A stretch of DNA of 64,000 bases from Candidatus Saccharimonadota bacterium (GTDB lineage: Bacteria; Patescibacteriota; Saccharimonadia; Saccharimonadales; Saccharimonadaceae): positions 1-64,000 of the forward strand of contig JAFUBT010000006.1 in the NCBI GenBank assembly GCA_017460065.1, in the 5' to 3' direction. Below, piece after piece: positions 16,848-26,578 of this stretch. Each line of letters begins with the position of its first letter. The stretch's first letter is position 1. The notes beneath the pieces are model-generated. The model was not told where the DNA came from. It did no database searches and saw nothing but the letters and a program-made list of their open reading frames with translations. Position numbers and translations under genes: made by a program.

Positions 16848-17294
16848 TTAGCTAATCGTTGCAATCTTAAAAACTTTACCGTTCGGCAGCGTGACCTCGT
16901 CGCCGACTTTCTTGCCAAAAATGGCAATGCCGATAGGAGATTCGTTACTAATTTTTCCTTCGAGCGGGTTGGCCTCTACGGCACCCACCAAGGTGTAGGT
17001 GTTGGTTTTGCCGTTTGACTCAAGTGACACTACACTACCCATGTCGACTTTGGATTTTTTGCCCCTTTTGATAATTTTGGCATGCAAAAGGATATCTTCA
17101 ATTTCCTGAATACGACCTTCGACGACCTTTTGTTCGCCGCGTGCCGCAGAATAGTCTTCGTTCTCGCTCAAATCTCCATAAGAACGAGCGGTGGCAATCT
17201 TTTCGGCGATTTCTGGACGGCGGGCTTTGAGCTCGGCGAGTTCTTGCTCGAGGTCTTTCTTGCCAGCGGCTGTAATACTAACTGTTTTTACCAT
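16848..17294 (-). CDS. greA: Transcription elongation factor GreA
   Basis: 148 residues. An N-terminal coiled coil (about 10-75) with 'ATARSYGDLSENEDYSAAR', whose acidic tip reaches the RNA polymerase active site, is followed by a C-terminal FKBP-like domain ('NPLEGKISNESPIGIAIFGK'). GreA rescues backtracked polymerase by stimulating transcript cleavage. AAGGAGG lies 11 bases before the ATG. Confidence 0.96.
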   Translation of the reverse strand: MVKTVSITAAGKKDLEQELAELKARRPEIAEKIATARSYGDLSENEDYSAARGEQKVVEGRIQEIEDILLHAKIIKRGKKSKVDMGSVVSLESNGKTNTYTLVGAVEANPLEGKISNESPIGIAIFGKKVGDEVTLPNGKVFKIATIS

Positions 17295-17349
17295 AATTAT
17301 ATCTGCCTCCTTGGTTTCCAGAGGTAATTGGAATTTTTATATCAAATAT

Positions 17350-18585
17350 CTAGACTAGTTTATTGTTAAACTCATCTAATGTCAATAGTTCAATCTGACC
17401 ATTGACACGGTGTTTGATTTCGACCTTTGAATCTGCCAGAGTTTTGTCGCTAATAACAACACGGCATGGAATGCCAAGAAGCTCAGCATCAGCAAATTTT
17501 TCGCCGTTACGCGCGGTTGGGCGATCATCCCAGAGGACGATTTCGGGAGCCTGCTCAGCCAACTTGGCGCAATGCCGTTCGGCTGCCTCGCCAATACCTA
17601 CGAGATAATATTGATATGGGGCGATTTCGGTCGGCCAAATCAAACCATGTTCGTCCGATAACTTCTCGGCGATTACGCCCATGACGCGACTCGGGCCAAT
17701 GCCGTAGCTGCCCATAAAAACCTGTTTGCGGCTGCCGTCTTCGTCGTTGTAGGCGAGGTCGAGTGCTTCCGAGAAACGATAGCCCAAAGTAAAGATATTA
17801 CCCACCTCGGCGGCCTTGTGTTGCTCAAGTTTGGTCTTGTCGAGCCCAAGGTCGCGAATCGTAGCGTCATTGTATACTTCTTCGTTAATAGCAATGCCCT
17901 TATCGCGGTCAAGATAAATGGTATCTTCGCCAACTTCACACAGGGTCTGGAATTCATCGCTGAACTTGCTGAAAGCGCCGCCGCTCGCAAAGGTACGAAA
18001 GGTATCCTCCCCGATGCCAAGACGATGGAAGATACGCATATAAGCGTCTGCGCATTGCTCGTAAAAAGCGTCGTGCTCGGAACGATCTTTTGAGAAGCTG
18101 TACAGATCTTTCATCATGAACTCGCGCGTCCGCATAATGCCAGATTTGGCGCGTAATTCATTACGGAACTTAGTCTGGAACTGGTAGGCGTAAACTGGCA
18201 GGTCTTTGTAGCTCGAAATGTAAGGTTTCATCAGGCGAGTGATTGGTTCTTCGTGAGTCGGCGCTAGCCCGAGCTCGCCGCCGGCATTCAGTTTCGTTTT
18301 GAACCATACATCCATGACTTCGTCGCTCCAACGATTGCTCGCCTCCCAGACTTCCTTATTCTGCAAAGCAGTCAACTGCAGCTCCTGCGAGCCTATCGCA
18401 TTCAACTCTTCACGAATAACCCGCATGATGTTGTTTAGCACGCGCAACCCGAGTGGCAAATAGTCATAAACACCGGCCATTTCTTTGTATACGTAACCAG
18501 CGCGAATTAGCAACTTCGCACTATTACTGACTTCGTCGTTAGGACTTGTTTTGGTCGTTTTGGTAAACAATTGACTGCGTTTCAT
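17350..18585 (-). CDS. proS: Prolyl-tRNA synthetase, short form
   Basis: 411 residues. Class II motifs include 'LPLGLRVLNNIMRVIREEL', 'LAPTHEEPIT' and 'RTREFMMKDLYSFSKD', with the C-terminal anticodon-binding domain at about 320-411. The roughly 180-residue INS editing domain of the 570-residue bacterial form is absent, so Ala-tRNA-Pro editing would need another protein. An extended -10 box ends 6 bases before the ATG, placing the first transcribed base at the start codon. Confidence 0.95.
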   Translation of the reverse strand: MKRSQLFTKTTKTSPNDEVSNSAKLLIRAGYVYKEMAGVYDYLPLGLRVLNNIMRVIREELNAIGSQELQLTALQNKEVWEASNRWSDEVMDVWFKTKLNAGGELGLAPTHEEPITRLMKPYISSYKDLPVYAYQFQTKFRNELRAKSGIMRTREFMMKDLYSFSKDRSEHDAFYEQCADAYMRIFHRLGIGEDTFRTFASGGAFSKFSDEFQTLCEVGEDTIYLDRDKGIAINEEVYNDATIRDLGLDKTKLEQHKAAEVGNIFTLGYRFSEALDLAYNDEDGSRKQVFMGSYGIGPSRVMGVIAEKLSDEHGLIWPTEIAPYQYYLVGIGEAAERHCAKLAEQAPEIVLWDDRPTARNGEKFADAELLGIPCRVVISDKTLADSKVEIKHRVNGQIELLTLDEFNNKLV

Positions 18586-18591
18586 GATTAT

Positions 18592-18600
18592 ATTCTAGCA
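18592..18600 (-). promoter_or_regulatory. Extended -10 promoter of proS, leaderless
   Basis: Minus-strand TGC-TAGAAT with 6 bases to the ATG. No -35 match. Confidence 0.6.
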
Positions 18601-18662
18601 CAAGATAGGCAAAGTACTTTTGCCCACCCTCGACAATCCTCGATTTCTGGTTGATGAATAGT

Positions 18663-20921
18663 TTAAATATTTCGTTCGTCGTATTCTTCGATGGAAGAAA
18701 TCAGAACCTCGCGCGCTTTGTTGCCCCCAGGGGGCGGGGATACAATGCCCATCTCTTCAAGGTCATCGAGGATTGAGGCAGCACGGCCAAATCCGATGTG
18801 CATTTTGCGCTGCAATAAGGTAGTTGAGACTTTTTGGTATTGGACAGCAATTTCGGCAGCTTGGCGATGATCGTCATTCGAACCACTACTACCCCCGTCA
18901 AAGCCGCCCATCGAAGCCCCAGCGCCAGATACTTGCACTTGTTGCGTAAGAATTTCTTTGACATACTGCGGCTCACCCTGCTTGCGCAAGAAGCGAACAA
19001 TTTTCTTTATTTCGGCATTACTGACAAAAGCACTTTGCGCACGACGAGGAGCTGGCATTTTGCGTGTCATATAGAGTAAATCACCGTTGCCAATCAGTTT
19101 CTCGGCGCCGGGACGATCCAGGGCTACACGCGACTGAGTCTGCTCAACAACCTTGAGAACAATCCGACTCGGAATGTTAGCTTTGATGGCGGTTGTGATA
19201 ATATCGGCCTTAGGATATTGCGTCGCAATGACTAGAATAATGCCGGCAGCACGCGCCTTGGCGGCCAACCGAGCCAACATCGCCTCAATTTCACGGCCAC
19301 CTGGTTTGGCTTTAATAAAGTCTTGCAACTCATCAAATGCGATGATGATATAGGGCAATTTTTGCGGCTGCTCGGCATCATTTTGGTCCGACGAATCGGC
19401 TTCCGTCGAAGTAGCCACAGCTTGCTGCTGGGCGGCAACCAACGCATTATAATCGGCGATATTTTGCACGTCATACTCACGCATTTGCTTAAGGCGATAT
19501 TCCATCTGGTCAATTGCCCATTTCAGCACACTCAGGGTGCTCTTCACGTCTTCAACTACCGGCGTAAGCAGATGGGGGATTTCGTCATAGAGACCAAATT
19601 CAAGATGTTTTGGGTCAATCAGAATTAAGCGCAAATCTGCCGGTGAGTTGTGATACATCAACGAGGTCAGCATTGAGTGAATTGTGACGGATTTACCAGA
19701 ACCCGTCGTACCGGCGACCAGCAAGTGGGGCATATCGGCTAAATCGAGGATTACTGCATTGCCATCATTGTCGCGCCCCAAGGCAAATGCCATCGTCTTG
19801 CTAGAAGCCATGGTCTGCCAATTTTTGGTAGTCATAATCTCGCGCAAACCAACAGTAGCCGCCTTAAGATTGGGTACCTCGACACCAATAATGCGCCGTT
19901 CGTTGGGGACAGGTGCAATCCGCACTACGCCGCTACCGCCCACGCCTAGGGCGCTAGTAAGCTCTTCGCTCATGGAGGTCATACGTGAAATCTTGACGCC
20001 GGCAGGCGGCGTAACGCGATATTGCGTGACGCTAGGACCAACAATCGCATCGCCGACTGTTACGTCAATACCAAACTCGCCGAAAGTTTCGCGGATAATC
20101 TCGGCAACTTTCTGCGGGTCGCCAGGATCGGCCTTGTTGGTATGGCGCGCCAACAAATCAAGGGTAGGCATCTTCCAATCTTGCGTATTAATAACTGCAA
20201 GGGTCTGCCCTTCGTCTTCTTTGTTGCCTTCGGCCTTATTGGTAACTTTCGTTAACAGGCTCTGTTTTTGATCGTCTTTCTCGTCGGCCTCAGCATGGTT
20301 AACGACATTAACCTTGCTAGGACGATCTACGGCTTCTTCGGCGAGTTGCGACCTCTGGCTGCGACGCATAACTTTGGCGTTAGCTTTGTCTTCGTCGGTC
20401 TTGCTGGTGGCAAACAGGGCGCCAATGCGGCGGAATAGCGCCGCTGGAGTCTCGGCGTACATAAATAAAGCGGTAATTAAAATCAGAACAATATAAATGA
20501 AATAGGCAATACCACCCGTCACCAGCTGCAGCATGAAATTATTTAAGAAGGTGCCGACATAACCACCATGCGACAAGCTCGTGCCATGCTGGGCGATGCC
20601 AAAAACACCCGAAAACCACAGCAACATCAAGAACGAAGCAACCCAAACACTCGGATCAAGTCGATTATCATCGGACCGAAAAATCATTACCGCCAAGTAA
20701 ATCAAAATGAGCGGTAACAGAAAGGTCGTGTAGCCAATAATTTTCAGCAAAAAGTCTTGCGCGCTATTTAGCGCTACACCGCCCTGCCCAAACCAAGCAG
20801 CAACTAAAATAATCGACACGGCAATCATCAAAACAGCACCAATTTGATGCCAAAAACCACCCGGTAGTTCGCGCCGCTGAATTTCTGGCGCTTTTTTCTT
20901 TCTAGCACGTTTTTTCGCCAT
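18663..20921 (-). CDS. ftsK: DNA translocase FtsK/SpoIIIE
   Basis: 752 residues. A basic N-terminus and about four membrane helices (25-165) anchor the protein at the septum; a linker leads to the alpha/beta motor with Walker A 'VAGTTGSGKSV' and Walker B 'YIIIAFDELQDF', and a C-terminal winged-helix gamma domain (about 680-752) that reads KOPS-like DNA. It pumps chromosomes through the closing septum. The ATG at 20921 is preferred over an upstream TTG because a TATTAT box ends 6 bases before it. Confidence 0.95.
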   Translation of the reverse strand: MAKKRARKKKAPEIQRRELPGGFWHQIGAVLMIAVSIILVAAWFGQGGVALNSAQDFLLKIIGYTTFLLPLILIYLAVMIFRSDDNRLDPSVWVASFLMLLWFSGVFGIAQHGTSLSHGGYVGTFLNNFMLQLVTGGIAYFIYIVLILITALFMYAETPAALFRRIGALFATSKTDEDKANAKVMRRSQRSQLAEEAVDRPSKVNVVNHAEADEKDDQKQSLLTKVTNKAEGNKEDEGQTLAVINTQDWKMPTLDLLARHTNKADPGDPQKVAEIIRETFGEFGIDVTVGDAIVGPSVTQYRVTPPAGVKISRMTSMSEELTSALGVGGSGVVRIAPVPNERRIIGVEVPNLKAATVGLREIMTTKNWQTMASSKTMAFALGRDNDGNAVILDLADMPHLLVAGTTGSGKSVTIHSMLTSLMYHNSPADLRLILIDPKHLEFGLYDEIPHLLTPVVEDVKSTLSVLKWAIDQMEYRLKQMREYDVQNIADYNALVAAQQQAVATSTEADSSDQNDAEQPQKLPYIIIAFDELQDFIKAKPGGREIEAMLARLAAKARAAGIILVIATQYPKADIITTAIKANIPSRIVLKVVEQTQSRVALDRPGAEKLIGNGDLLYMTRKMPAPRRAQSAFVSNAEIKKIVRFLRKQGEPQYVKEILTQQVQVSGAGASMGGFDGGSSGSNDDHRQAAEIAVQYQKVSTTLLQRKMHIGFGRAASILDDLEEMGIVSPPPGGNKAREVLISSIEEYDERNI

Positions 20922-20927
20922 ATATAC

Positions 20928-20936
20928 ATAATAGCA
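20928..20936 (-). promoter_or_regulatory. Extended -10 promoter of ftsK, leaderless
   Basis: TGC-TATTAT on the minus strand with 6 bases to the ATG at 20921. Confidence 0.5.
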
Positions 20937-20986
20937 CAAAAATCAGAGATAAAGCATAAGCTCCATCTCTGATTTAAGCCGACAAA

Positions 20987-21688
20987 TTAGTAGGACCAGG
21001 AACGGAAATAGTCGTAGACGTCATTCATGCTGTCGTAGCTAGAAGAACTGCCCTTGGCATAGAAGCCAACGAGTAGCGAAACAACCACGATCACGACAGC
21101 AACCACGGCAACCGCGATAGCAACAAAGCGAAGTACGCTGAGATACTTGGTTTCGCCGTGAGCGATTTTTGTGCTGACGAAGTACATTGCGCAAGATGCC
21201 GCCATCAAGATAAGGTTGGCGACAAAGTTGCTACCCCAGAGGGTCGCTTGGCTAACTTCCGTGCTTTTGCGCCCCAATGATAACAGCGAATACAACATAA
21301 CGCCGATTAAGTTGACGCAGAAAATCGCCGCAAACACTAGAAAGACTTTTGAGACGCAGTGCCAGGATTTTTTCATAGCCTCCAAATTGGTAATCTTGCG
21401 GACGGTCATTAAACCAATGATTGCGCAGACGAGAGCCAAGAGCGCGACTACCAAAACCGTGCTGACCTGACCAAGGTTAGAGCCGAGAAAAGTCCCTACG
21501 AATGGTACATTAAAGCTCCAGTCGCCCTTGGTGAAGCTCGAGATTGCGGCCATGATAGCGGTAAAACCGAAGAAGGTCGCAAATGCGGTCGTGAAAGCGT
21601 TAATGCCGGCAAGCTTCTTGTTATCGATTTTAAGTTTTGGCATCTTTACCTGGTCAACGATGGATTGACCCGAGTGCTGTTCAGCCAT
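20987..21688 (-). CDS. Hypothetical membrane protein
   Basis: 233 residues, family not recognised. A hydrophilic N-terminus (1-25) is followed by about five membrane helices (roughly 28-50, 72-98, 112-137, 150-172, 186-212) and a short Ser/Tyr/Asp-rich tail. Four cysteines are scattered in the helices with no pair motif. AAAGGAG precedes the ATG and a TATAATTG box lies about 30 bases further up, so it is a separate, normally led gene between ftsK and pnp. Confidence 0.8.
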   Translation of the reverse strand: MAEQHSGQSIVDQVKMPKLKIDNKKLAGINAFTTAFATFFGFTAIMAAISSFTKGDWSFNVPFVGTFLGSNLGQVSTVLVVALLALVCAIIGLMTVRKITNLEAMKKSWHCVSKVFLVFAAIFCVNLIGVMLYSLLSLGRKSTEVSQATLWGSNFVANLILMAASCAMYFVSTKIAHGETKYLSVLRFVAIAVAVVAVVIVVVSLLVGFYAKGSSSSYDSMNDVYDYFRSWSY

Positions 21689-21731
21689 GAATAAAACTCC
21701 TTTAGAATTATATATACTTCAATTATAACAA

Positions 21732-21766
21732 AAAATCGCTCGGCGAGGATAAGCACGAGCGATTTT
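21732..21766 (-). terminator. Terminator after pnp
   Basis: Minus-strand AAAATCGCTCG and CGAGCGATTTT form an 11-bp stem with a 13-nt loop, followed by more T residues. It starts about 12 bases after the pnp stop. Confidence 0.85.
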
Positions 21767-21777
21767 GTAGTGCTGGG

Positions 21778-23961
21778 TTATTTTTGTTCGACACGCTTCA
21801 TCGAAAGGCTGAGCCGACCCTTATCGTCAATCGCCTCAAGGCGCACCTTTACCTCATCGCCGACCTGGAGAGCATCCGTGACTTTATCGAGCCGCTTGTC
21901 GGAGATTTGCGAAATATGTAACATGCCGTCAATGCCTGGTAGGATATTCACAAAAGCGCCAAAATCCTTAATGGAGACGACTTTGCCATTGTAGATTTTG
22001 CCGACCTCAGGTTCTTCGACGAGCGACTTGACCCATTCAAGCGCCTGGTCGATGGCAGCAGCGTTAACGGCCGAGATGGTGATTAGGCCATCTTCCGAGA
22101 TATTAATCTCAGCACCAGTTTCGGCAGTAATCTTGTTGATTGTTTCGCCGCCTTTGCCGATAACAGTGCCAATCTTGTCGGGATTAATCTTGAGCTTCTC
22201 GATACGGGGAGCGTACGGGCTGAGCTGGTCGCGCGGTGCGGCGAGCACGCTTAGCATGTGCTCCATAATGAACATCCGGCCAGCATGCGCTTTTTGGATG
22301 GCTTCAGCCAAAACGCTAATCGGCAGGCCGTGAACTTTCATATCCATCTGAAGTGCCGTAATACCCTCGGTCGTACCGGTAACCTTGAAGTCCATATCGC
22401 CGGCAAAATCTTCGGCATCCATTAGGTCGGTCAATACGTATGGCTTGTCGCCGTCCATCATTAGGCCCATCGCAACGCCAGCGACTGGCCGTTTGAGTGG
22501 TACGCCGGCATCCATCAGCGCCAGACAAGAGCTACAAGTCGCCGCCATCGAAGTGGAGCCGTTTTGCGACATGATTTCGGTGACGCTGCGAATGGCGTAG
22601 GGGAATTCCTCCTCGCTAGGCAGAACCGGAATAAGGGCGCGCTCGGCCAGATAGCCATGGCCGATTTCGCGACGGCCTGGGCTGCCAATCCGGCCGACTT
22701 CACCCACGGTATAACTCGGTGCGTTGTAATGGTGCATGTAGCGACGCGTACCGTCGGTGACTTCCATCGTGTCAACCAACTGGGCATAGCTGAGTGGTGC
22801 CAGAGTAACAATATTCATGGCTTGCGTAACACCGCGCGTAAAGAGGCTAGAGCCGTGCGTACGCGGCAGTAGACCGACCTGGGAACTAAGCGGACGCACT
22901 TCGTCTAGCTTGCGACCATCCGGGCGAATGCCGTCTTTGATGATGCGTTCGCGCACGTCTTTTTTGACGGCAAGCTCGAAAGCCTCATTGTAGCCACTAC
23001 GAAAATGCTCGTCATAGTATTGTGTACGCGTGGTCATCTTTTCTTCGTCGCTCATTTTGGCGGTGACGCCGGCCTCTTCGTCGCTGATTTCCTGCGAAAA
23101 TTCGTCGTGCATACGCCATTTTATCTCGTCAATCAGGTGGTTGCGCTCTACCGCGTCTTGCGTGCGCAAATTGTCGCCCAGTTTACCAACTATCCATTGG
23201 TCGACCTTCTGCTGGACTTCTTCACTTGGGAGTACTAAGCTATATTCTTGCTCGACCACCCCGACTTTTTCGCGCAGTTCATTCTGTAGAGCAATAGCGG
23301 GCTGAATCATCTTGAGGCCCCACTCGAGACCGCCAACGATGACGTCTTCCGACACTTCATTCGCGCCAGCCTCCACCATAGTAATACCGGAATCTTTACC
23401 AGCTACGACCAGATCGAGGTCTGAAGCTTCGCGCTCGGCGGGCGACAAAAAAGCGCGATATTCGCCATTCACGCGGCCGATACGCAGACCAGCAATTGGG
23501 CCATCAAATGGCGTACCAGATAGCATCAACGCACTGGACGCAGCGATCATTGCAATGACGTCTGGACGAAAATCTGGATCCATCGATAAAACCGTCGTGA
23601 CAACTTGAACTTCTTGGCGGTAGCCTTTGGGGAACAATGGGCGAATCGGTCGGTCGATTAAGCGACCAATCAATACGGCGTTATCAGAGGGGCGCCCCTC
23701 GCGCTTAATAAATTTACTGCTGCTAATTTTGCCCGAGGCGTAGTATTTTTCCTCGTAGTCGATTGAGAGCGGGAAGAAATCTTGCACAACTGGCTTAGTG
23801 CCAACCACGACCGAGCCAAGTACTACAGTATCACCGTAACTCACTAAAACTGACGCAGTCGAACGAAAGCCAACACGGTTGACTTCCAGGCTTAGTGGGC
23901 GGCCACAAAAATCCGTTTCCACTTTAAAGGTGTGCTTACCGCTGGGATTAATAATCTCCAT
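21778..23961 (-). CDS. pnp: Polynucleotide phosphorylase
   Basis: 727 residues, full length. Two RNase PH domains (about 10-225 and 320-545) are joined by a helical linker; 'FFPLSIDYEEKYYASGKI' and 'RREIGHGYLAERAL' belong to them. A KH domain with 'IGKGGETINKITAETGA' (GKGG loop) and a C-terminal S1 domain ending 'KGRLSLSMKR' complete the RNA-binding surface. It degrades RNA 3' to 5' by phosphorolysis. A GGAAAGGAC sequence precedes the ATG. It lies in the opposite orientation to orphan gene A. Confidence 0.97.
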   Translation of the reverse strand: MEIINPSGKHTFKVETDFCGRPLSLEVNRVGFRSTASVLVSYGDTVVLGSVVVGTKPVVQDFFPLSIDYEEKYYASGKISSSKFIKREGRPSDNAVLIGRLIDRPIRPLFPKGYRQEVQVVTTVLSMDPDFRPDVIAMIAASSALMLSGTPFDGPIAGLRIGRVNGEYRAFLSPAEREASDLDLVVAGKDSGITMVEAGANEVSEDVIVGGLEWGLKMIQPAIALQNELREKVGVVEQEYSLVLPSEEVQQKVDQWIVGKLGDNLRTQDAVERNHLIDEIKWRMHDEFSQEISDEEAGVTAKMSDEEKMTTRTQYYDEHFRSGYNEAFELAVKKDVRERIIKDGIRPDGRKLDEVRPLSSQVGLLPRTHGSSLFTRGVTQAMNIVTLAPLSYAQLVDTMEVTDGTRRYMHHYNAPSYTVGEVGRIGSPGRREIGHGYLAERALIPVLPSEEEFPYAIRSVTEIMSQNGSTSMAATCSSCLALMDAGVPLKRPVAGVAMGLMMDGDKPYVLTDLMDAEDFAGDMDFKVTGTTEGITALQMDMKVHGLPISVLAEAIQKAHAGRMFIMEHMLSVLAAPRDQLSPYAPRIEKLKINPDKIGTVIGKGGETINKITAETGAEINISEDGLITISAVNAAAIDQALEWVKSLVEEPEVGKIYNGKVVSIKDFGAFVNILPGIDGMLHISQISDKRLDKVTDALQVGDEVKVRLEAIDDKGRLSLSMKRVEQK

Positions 23962-24084
23962 TTGTCCTTTCCTCGAGAAAAATAATAAGTATTCAGAGGC
24001 AAACTGCCGGATTTTGCCACAAAATATCTATCATTTTTCTCGATAGTTATACTTGCTGGTTCTATTATATCATAGTCGTAGATA

Positions 24085-24113
24085 TTGACATTTTTCGTTG
24101 TTTGTGTTAAAAT
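24085..24113 (+). promoter_or_regulatory. Consensus promoter of orphan gene A
   Basis: -35 TTGACA (24085-24090), 17-bp spacer, -10 TAAAAT (24108-24113) with TG at the extended position. The leader is about 57 nt and can form two competing short hairpins (24123-24138 and 24133-24150). Confidence 0.8.
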
Positions 24114-24177
24114 AAGGATTGAGCCGAATATTTTGGCTAGTTTTTGCCAATAGTACAAAAATGGAGGTGGGTTCACA

Positions 24178-24849
24178 TTGGCAGCACTTAAAATGGTTAC
24201 TAGAACTGAATTGACCCTCGGAGAAGAGAACTTCGACGAGGCCGCTGTTCGCGGCCTCTGGGCTGAGCTGTGCGGCGAAGCAAACGCAACGATGCGGGCT
24301 ATCGCGCACGAGGACGGGGTACACCTATTGCTCTATCCGTTTCGACACTACGAAGTCCATTTTGAAACAGGCGAAATGGACGCAAAACAAGCGGAGAGAT
24401 TCCGGACCGAAGTGGCCTGGAGCCGCAAACTCGTCTTAGACGGAGTTTTCCCGTCTACCGACGACATCATTAACAATCTGTGGGTGCCAATTCGCAAATG
24501 CGCAGATCGTCACAGCAGTCACTACGGCAAGCGAGTATTTGGTTTGTCGCGCCAAGAGCTCAAAGACTTACGATATGTCGCCTGCCTAATCTCGAGCAAT
24601 CGCTCTGTCGACCAGGCGGAAACGCCGCAGGAATATGCTACTGAGATTAGCTTCTTAGTTAGCAATACCGACCAAGAAGACTGGTCTGATGAGCGTGTCA
24701 CACGGACACTCGATAATGCGGTCACGCTGTTCGGTGATGCGCTGCGGGCGCACATTGAAAAGCAGTCCCCATCTTACATGGACTGCGTCTGGCTATTGGA
24801 CCAGCTGTCAACAGATTTTGCCGACGCCCTGGTAAACTTGGAGTTCTAG
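24178..24849 (+). CDS. Orphan gene A: hypothetical soluble protein
   Basis: 223 residues, not recognised. It is soluble, mixed alpha/beta in appearance, rich in charged residues, with four cysteines and no obvious enzyme motif. A TTG start at 24178 is chosen because GGAGG (24163-24167) sits 10 bases upstream; an ATG at 24190 would be 22 bases from it. The gene has its own consensus promoter and ends in a strong terminator, so it is an isolated cassette between pnp and rpsO. Coding status is supported by the long open frame and the expression signals. Confidence 0.75.
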   Translation: MAALKMVTRTELTLGEENFDEAAVRGLWAELCGEANATMRAIAHEDGVHLLLYPFRHYEVHFETGEMDAKQAERFRTEVAWSRKLVLDGVFPSTDDIINNLWVPIRKCADRHSSHYGKRVFGLSRQELKDLRYVACLISSNRSVDQAETPQEYATEISFLVSNTDQEDWSDERVTRTLDNAVTLFGDALRAHIEKQSPSYMDCVWLLDQLSTDFADALVNLEF

Positions 24850-24862
24850 ATTCCATAAAAAT

Positions 24863-24890
24863 AACCCCAGCTGAATGGCTGGGGTTTTTC
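24863..24890. terminator. Bidirectional terminator
   Basis: AACCCCAGC and GCTGGGGTT form a perfect 9-bp stem with a 6-nt loop, flanked by A-rich and T-rich tracts. It ends orphan gene A and, in reverse, rpsO. Confidence 0.9.
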
Positions 24891-24901
24891 TTGCGCTGCG
24901 A

Positions 24902-25168
24902 TTATTTGCGTAGGCCGAGCTTGGCGACAGTTGCCTTGTAGCTTTCGAAATCGGTCTTCTCGAGATACTTGAGCAACTTTTTGCGCTGACCAACCATCTG
25001 AATTAGACCGCGCTTGGCCATGAAGTCGTGCTTGTTTTGCTTAACGTGTTCGGTAACTTCCTTTATGCGCTCGGTCAAAATCGAGACCTGCACCTCTGGA
25101 GATCCGACATCCTTGTCGCTGCGAGCAAGCTTCTTGATCGCCTTGGCTTTATTATCTTTTGTAATCAT
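24902..25168 (-). CDS. rpsO: 30S ribosomal protein S15
   Basis: 88 residues. 'GSPEVQVSILTERIKEVTEH' and 'MVGQRKKLLKYLEKTD' identify uS15, which binds 16S rRNA in the platform. The ATG at 25168 follows an extended -10 box by 9 bases, so it is nearly leaderless. This leaves no room for the 5' regulatory leader that controls rpsO in many other bacteria. It is monocistronic. Confidence 0.95.
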   Translation of the reverse strand: MITKDNKAKAIKKLARSDKDVGSPEVQVSILTERIKEVTEHVKQNKHDFMAKRGLIQMVGQRKKLLKYLEKTDFESYKATVAKLGLRK

Positions 25169-25177
25169 ATTGAGCAA

Positions 25178-25186
25178 ATTTTAGCA
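25178..25186 (-). promoter_or_regulatory. Extended -10 promoter of rpsO
   Basis: Minus-strand TGC-TAAAAT with 9 bases to the ATG. Confidence 0.55.
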
Positions 25187-25215
25187 CAAAATCAGAGAAT
25201 ATGCAACAGGGGCGC

Positions 25216-26577
25216 CTATTTACTATTCATATACTTTATCAACGCCGAACGCAAATCTTTGACTGGCAGGACAAATTTATCTTTGATGGTAGCCGGCGCG
25301 ATGGCGTGCGCAAAGCCAAGTTTTTTCGCTTCGGCAATGCGACGATCGGCGGCCGTCACACTGCGGACCTCGCCGCCTAAGCCAATTTCACCAAAGACAA
25401 CTAACTTCTCATCCAGCTTGCGCCCAGCCGCCGCACTGGCGATTGCCATACATACCGCCAAGTCAGCCGCCGCGGCGTCATTCAAACGCAAACCGCCTAC
25501 TACGTTAATAAAAATGTCTTTATCTTGCAATTTAAGTTTGGTGCGTTTTTCGAGCACGGCGATGAGTAAGTTGAGGCGATTTAGGTCGAAGCCAGACGCC
25601 GTACGCTTGGGATAGCCAAAATTTGTTGGGTTCACTAAGGCCTGAATCTCAACCAAGAGCGGGCGCGTGCCCTCGATGGTTGCCATGATAATACTGCCGT
25701 CAACGTTTTGACGTTCAGACAGTAGCGCTTCGGATGGATTTTTGACTTCCACAAGGCCTTGGCTAGCCATCTCGAAAATTGCTACTTCGTTAGTGGAGCC
25801 AAAGCGGTTTTTGACGGCGCGAACGGTCTTGAAGCCGCCATAACGATCACCCTCGAAGTTTAGCACTACGTCGACCAGGTGCTCAAGAACCTTCGGCCCG
25901 GCCAAAGTGCCATCCTTAGTCACGTGGCCGACAATCACGACGGCGGTGTTGCTGGTCTTGGCGGCGCGAATGATTAGATTGCCACAGTTACTTACTTGAC
26001 TAACCGTACCAGGAGCTGAACTAATTTCGGCCATCGATAAAGTCTGAATCGAATCGACAATTACCAGCTCGTACTCGCCGCCCTCAATGGTCTTGGCGAT
26101 ATCATTGCCGGATGTCGAACTGGCAAAATGCAGCTTGTCCGAGGCGGCACCAAGACGAACGGCACGCAGCTTTACCTGCCCAGCCGATTCCTCGCCCGAG
26201 ACGTAGAGTACTTTATGCTGCGCCGCGACGACGGCACAAATTTGCATCAGTAGAGTCGACTTGCCAATGCCGGGTTGCCCCGCCAATAGACTAACCGAGC
26301 CGAGCAAAATACCGCCACCCAGCACGGCGTCCAGCTCTGCGAAGCTAGTCGGCAACCGGCTACCGGTGTCAGACGGGACGATAGTGTTGATTGAGACGGC
26401 TTCGAGGCGTTTGCCAGACACGGCGCCTCGCGCCAGAGCGGTTTTGGCTTCCGCTTCGACCACGGGCGCTCGCTCGACAAGGGTGTTCCACTCGCCGCAA
26501 TTTTCGCAGCGCCCCGCCCACTTAGTGAAGCTCGCGCCACAATTCTGGCATACAAAGCTCGACCGCGCCTTCGCCAT
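25216..26577 (-). CDS. radA: DNA repair protein RadA
   Basis: 453 residues. An N-terminal C4 zinc finger (C10, C13, C24, C27), a RecA-like ATPase with Walker A 'GQPGIGKSTLL', the RadA-specific 'KNRFGSTNEV' motif and a C-terminal Lon-protease-like domain are all visible. RadA drives branch migration during recombination and, in transformable bacteria, D-loop extension after RecA; this fits the presence of dprA. It follows clpP by a single base and probably shares its heat-regulated transcript. Confidence 0.96.
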   Translation of the reverse strand: MAKARSSFVCQNCGASFTKWAGRCENCGEWNTLVERAPVVEAEAKTALARGAVSGKRLEAVSINTIVPSDTGSRLPTSFAELDAVLGGGILLGSVSLLAGQPGIGKSTLLMQICAVVAAQHKVLYVSGEESAGQVKLRAVRLGAASDKLHFASSTSGNDIAKTIEGGEYELVIVDSIQTLSMAEISSAPGTVSQVSNCGNLIIRAAKTSNTAVVIVGHVTKDGTLAGPKVLEHLVDVVLNFEGDRYGGFKTVRAVKNRFGSTNEVAIFEMASQGLVEVKNPSEALLSERQNVDGSIIMATIEGTRPLLVEIQALVNPTNFGYPKRTASGFDLNRLNLLIAVLEKRTKLKLQDKDIFINVVGGLRLNDAAAADLAVCMAIASAAAGRKLDEKLVVFGEIGLGGEVRSVTAADRRIAEAKKLGFAHAIAPATIKDKFVLPVKDLRSALIKYMNSK

Positions 26578-26578
26578 A

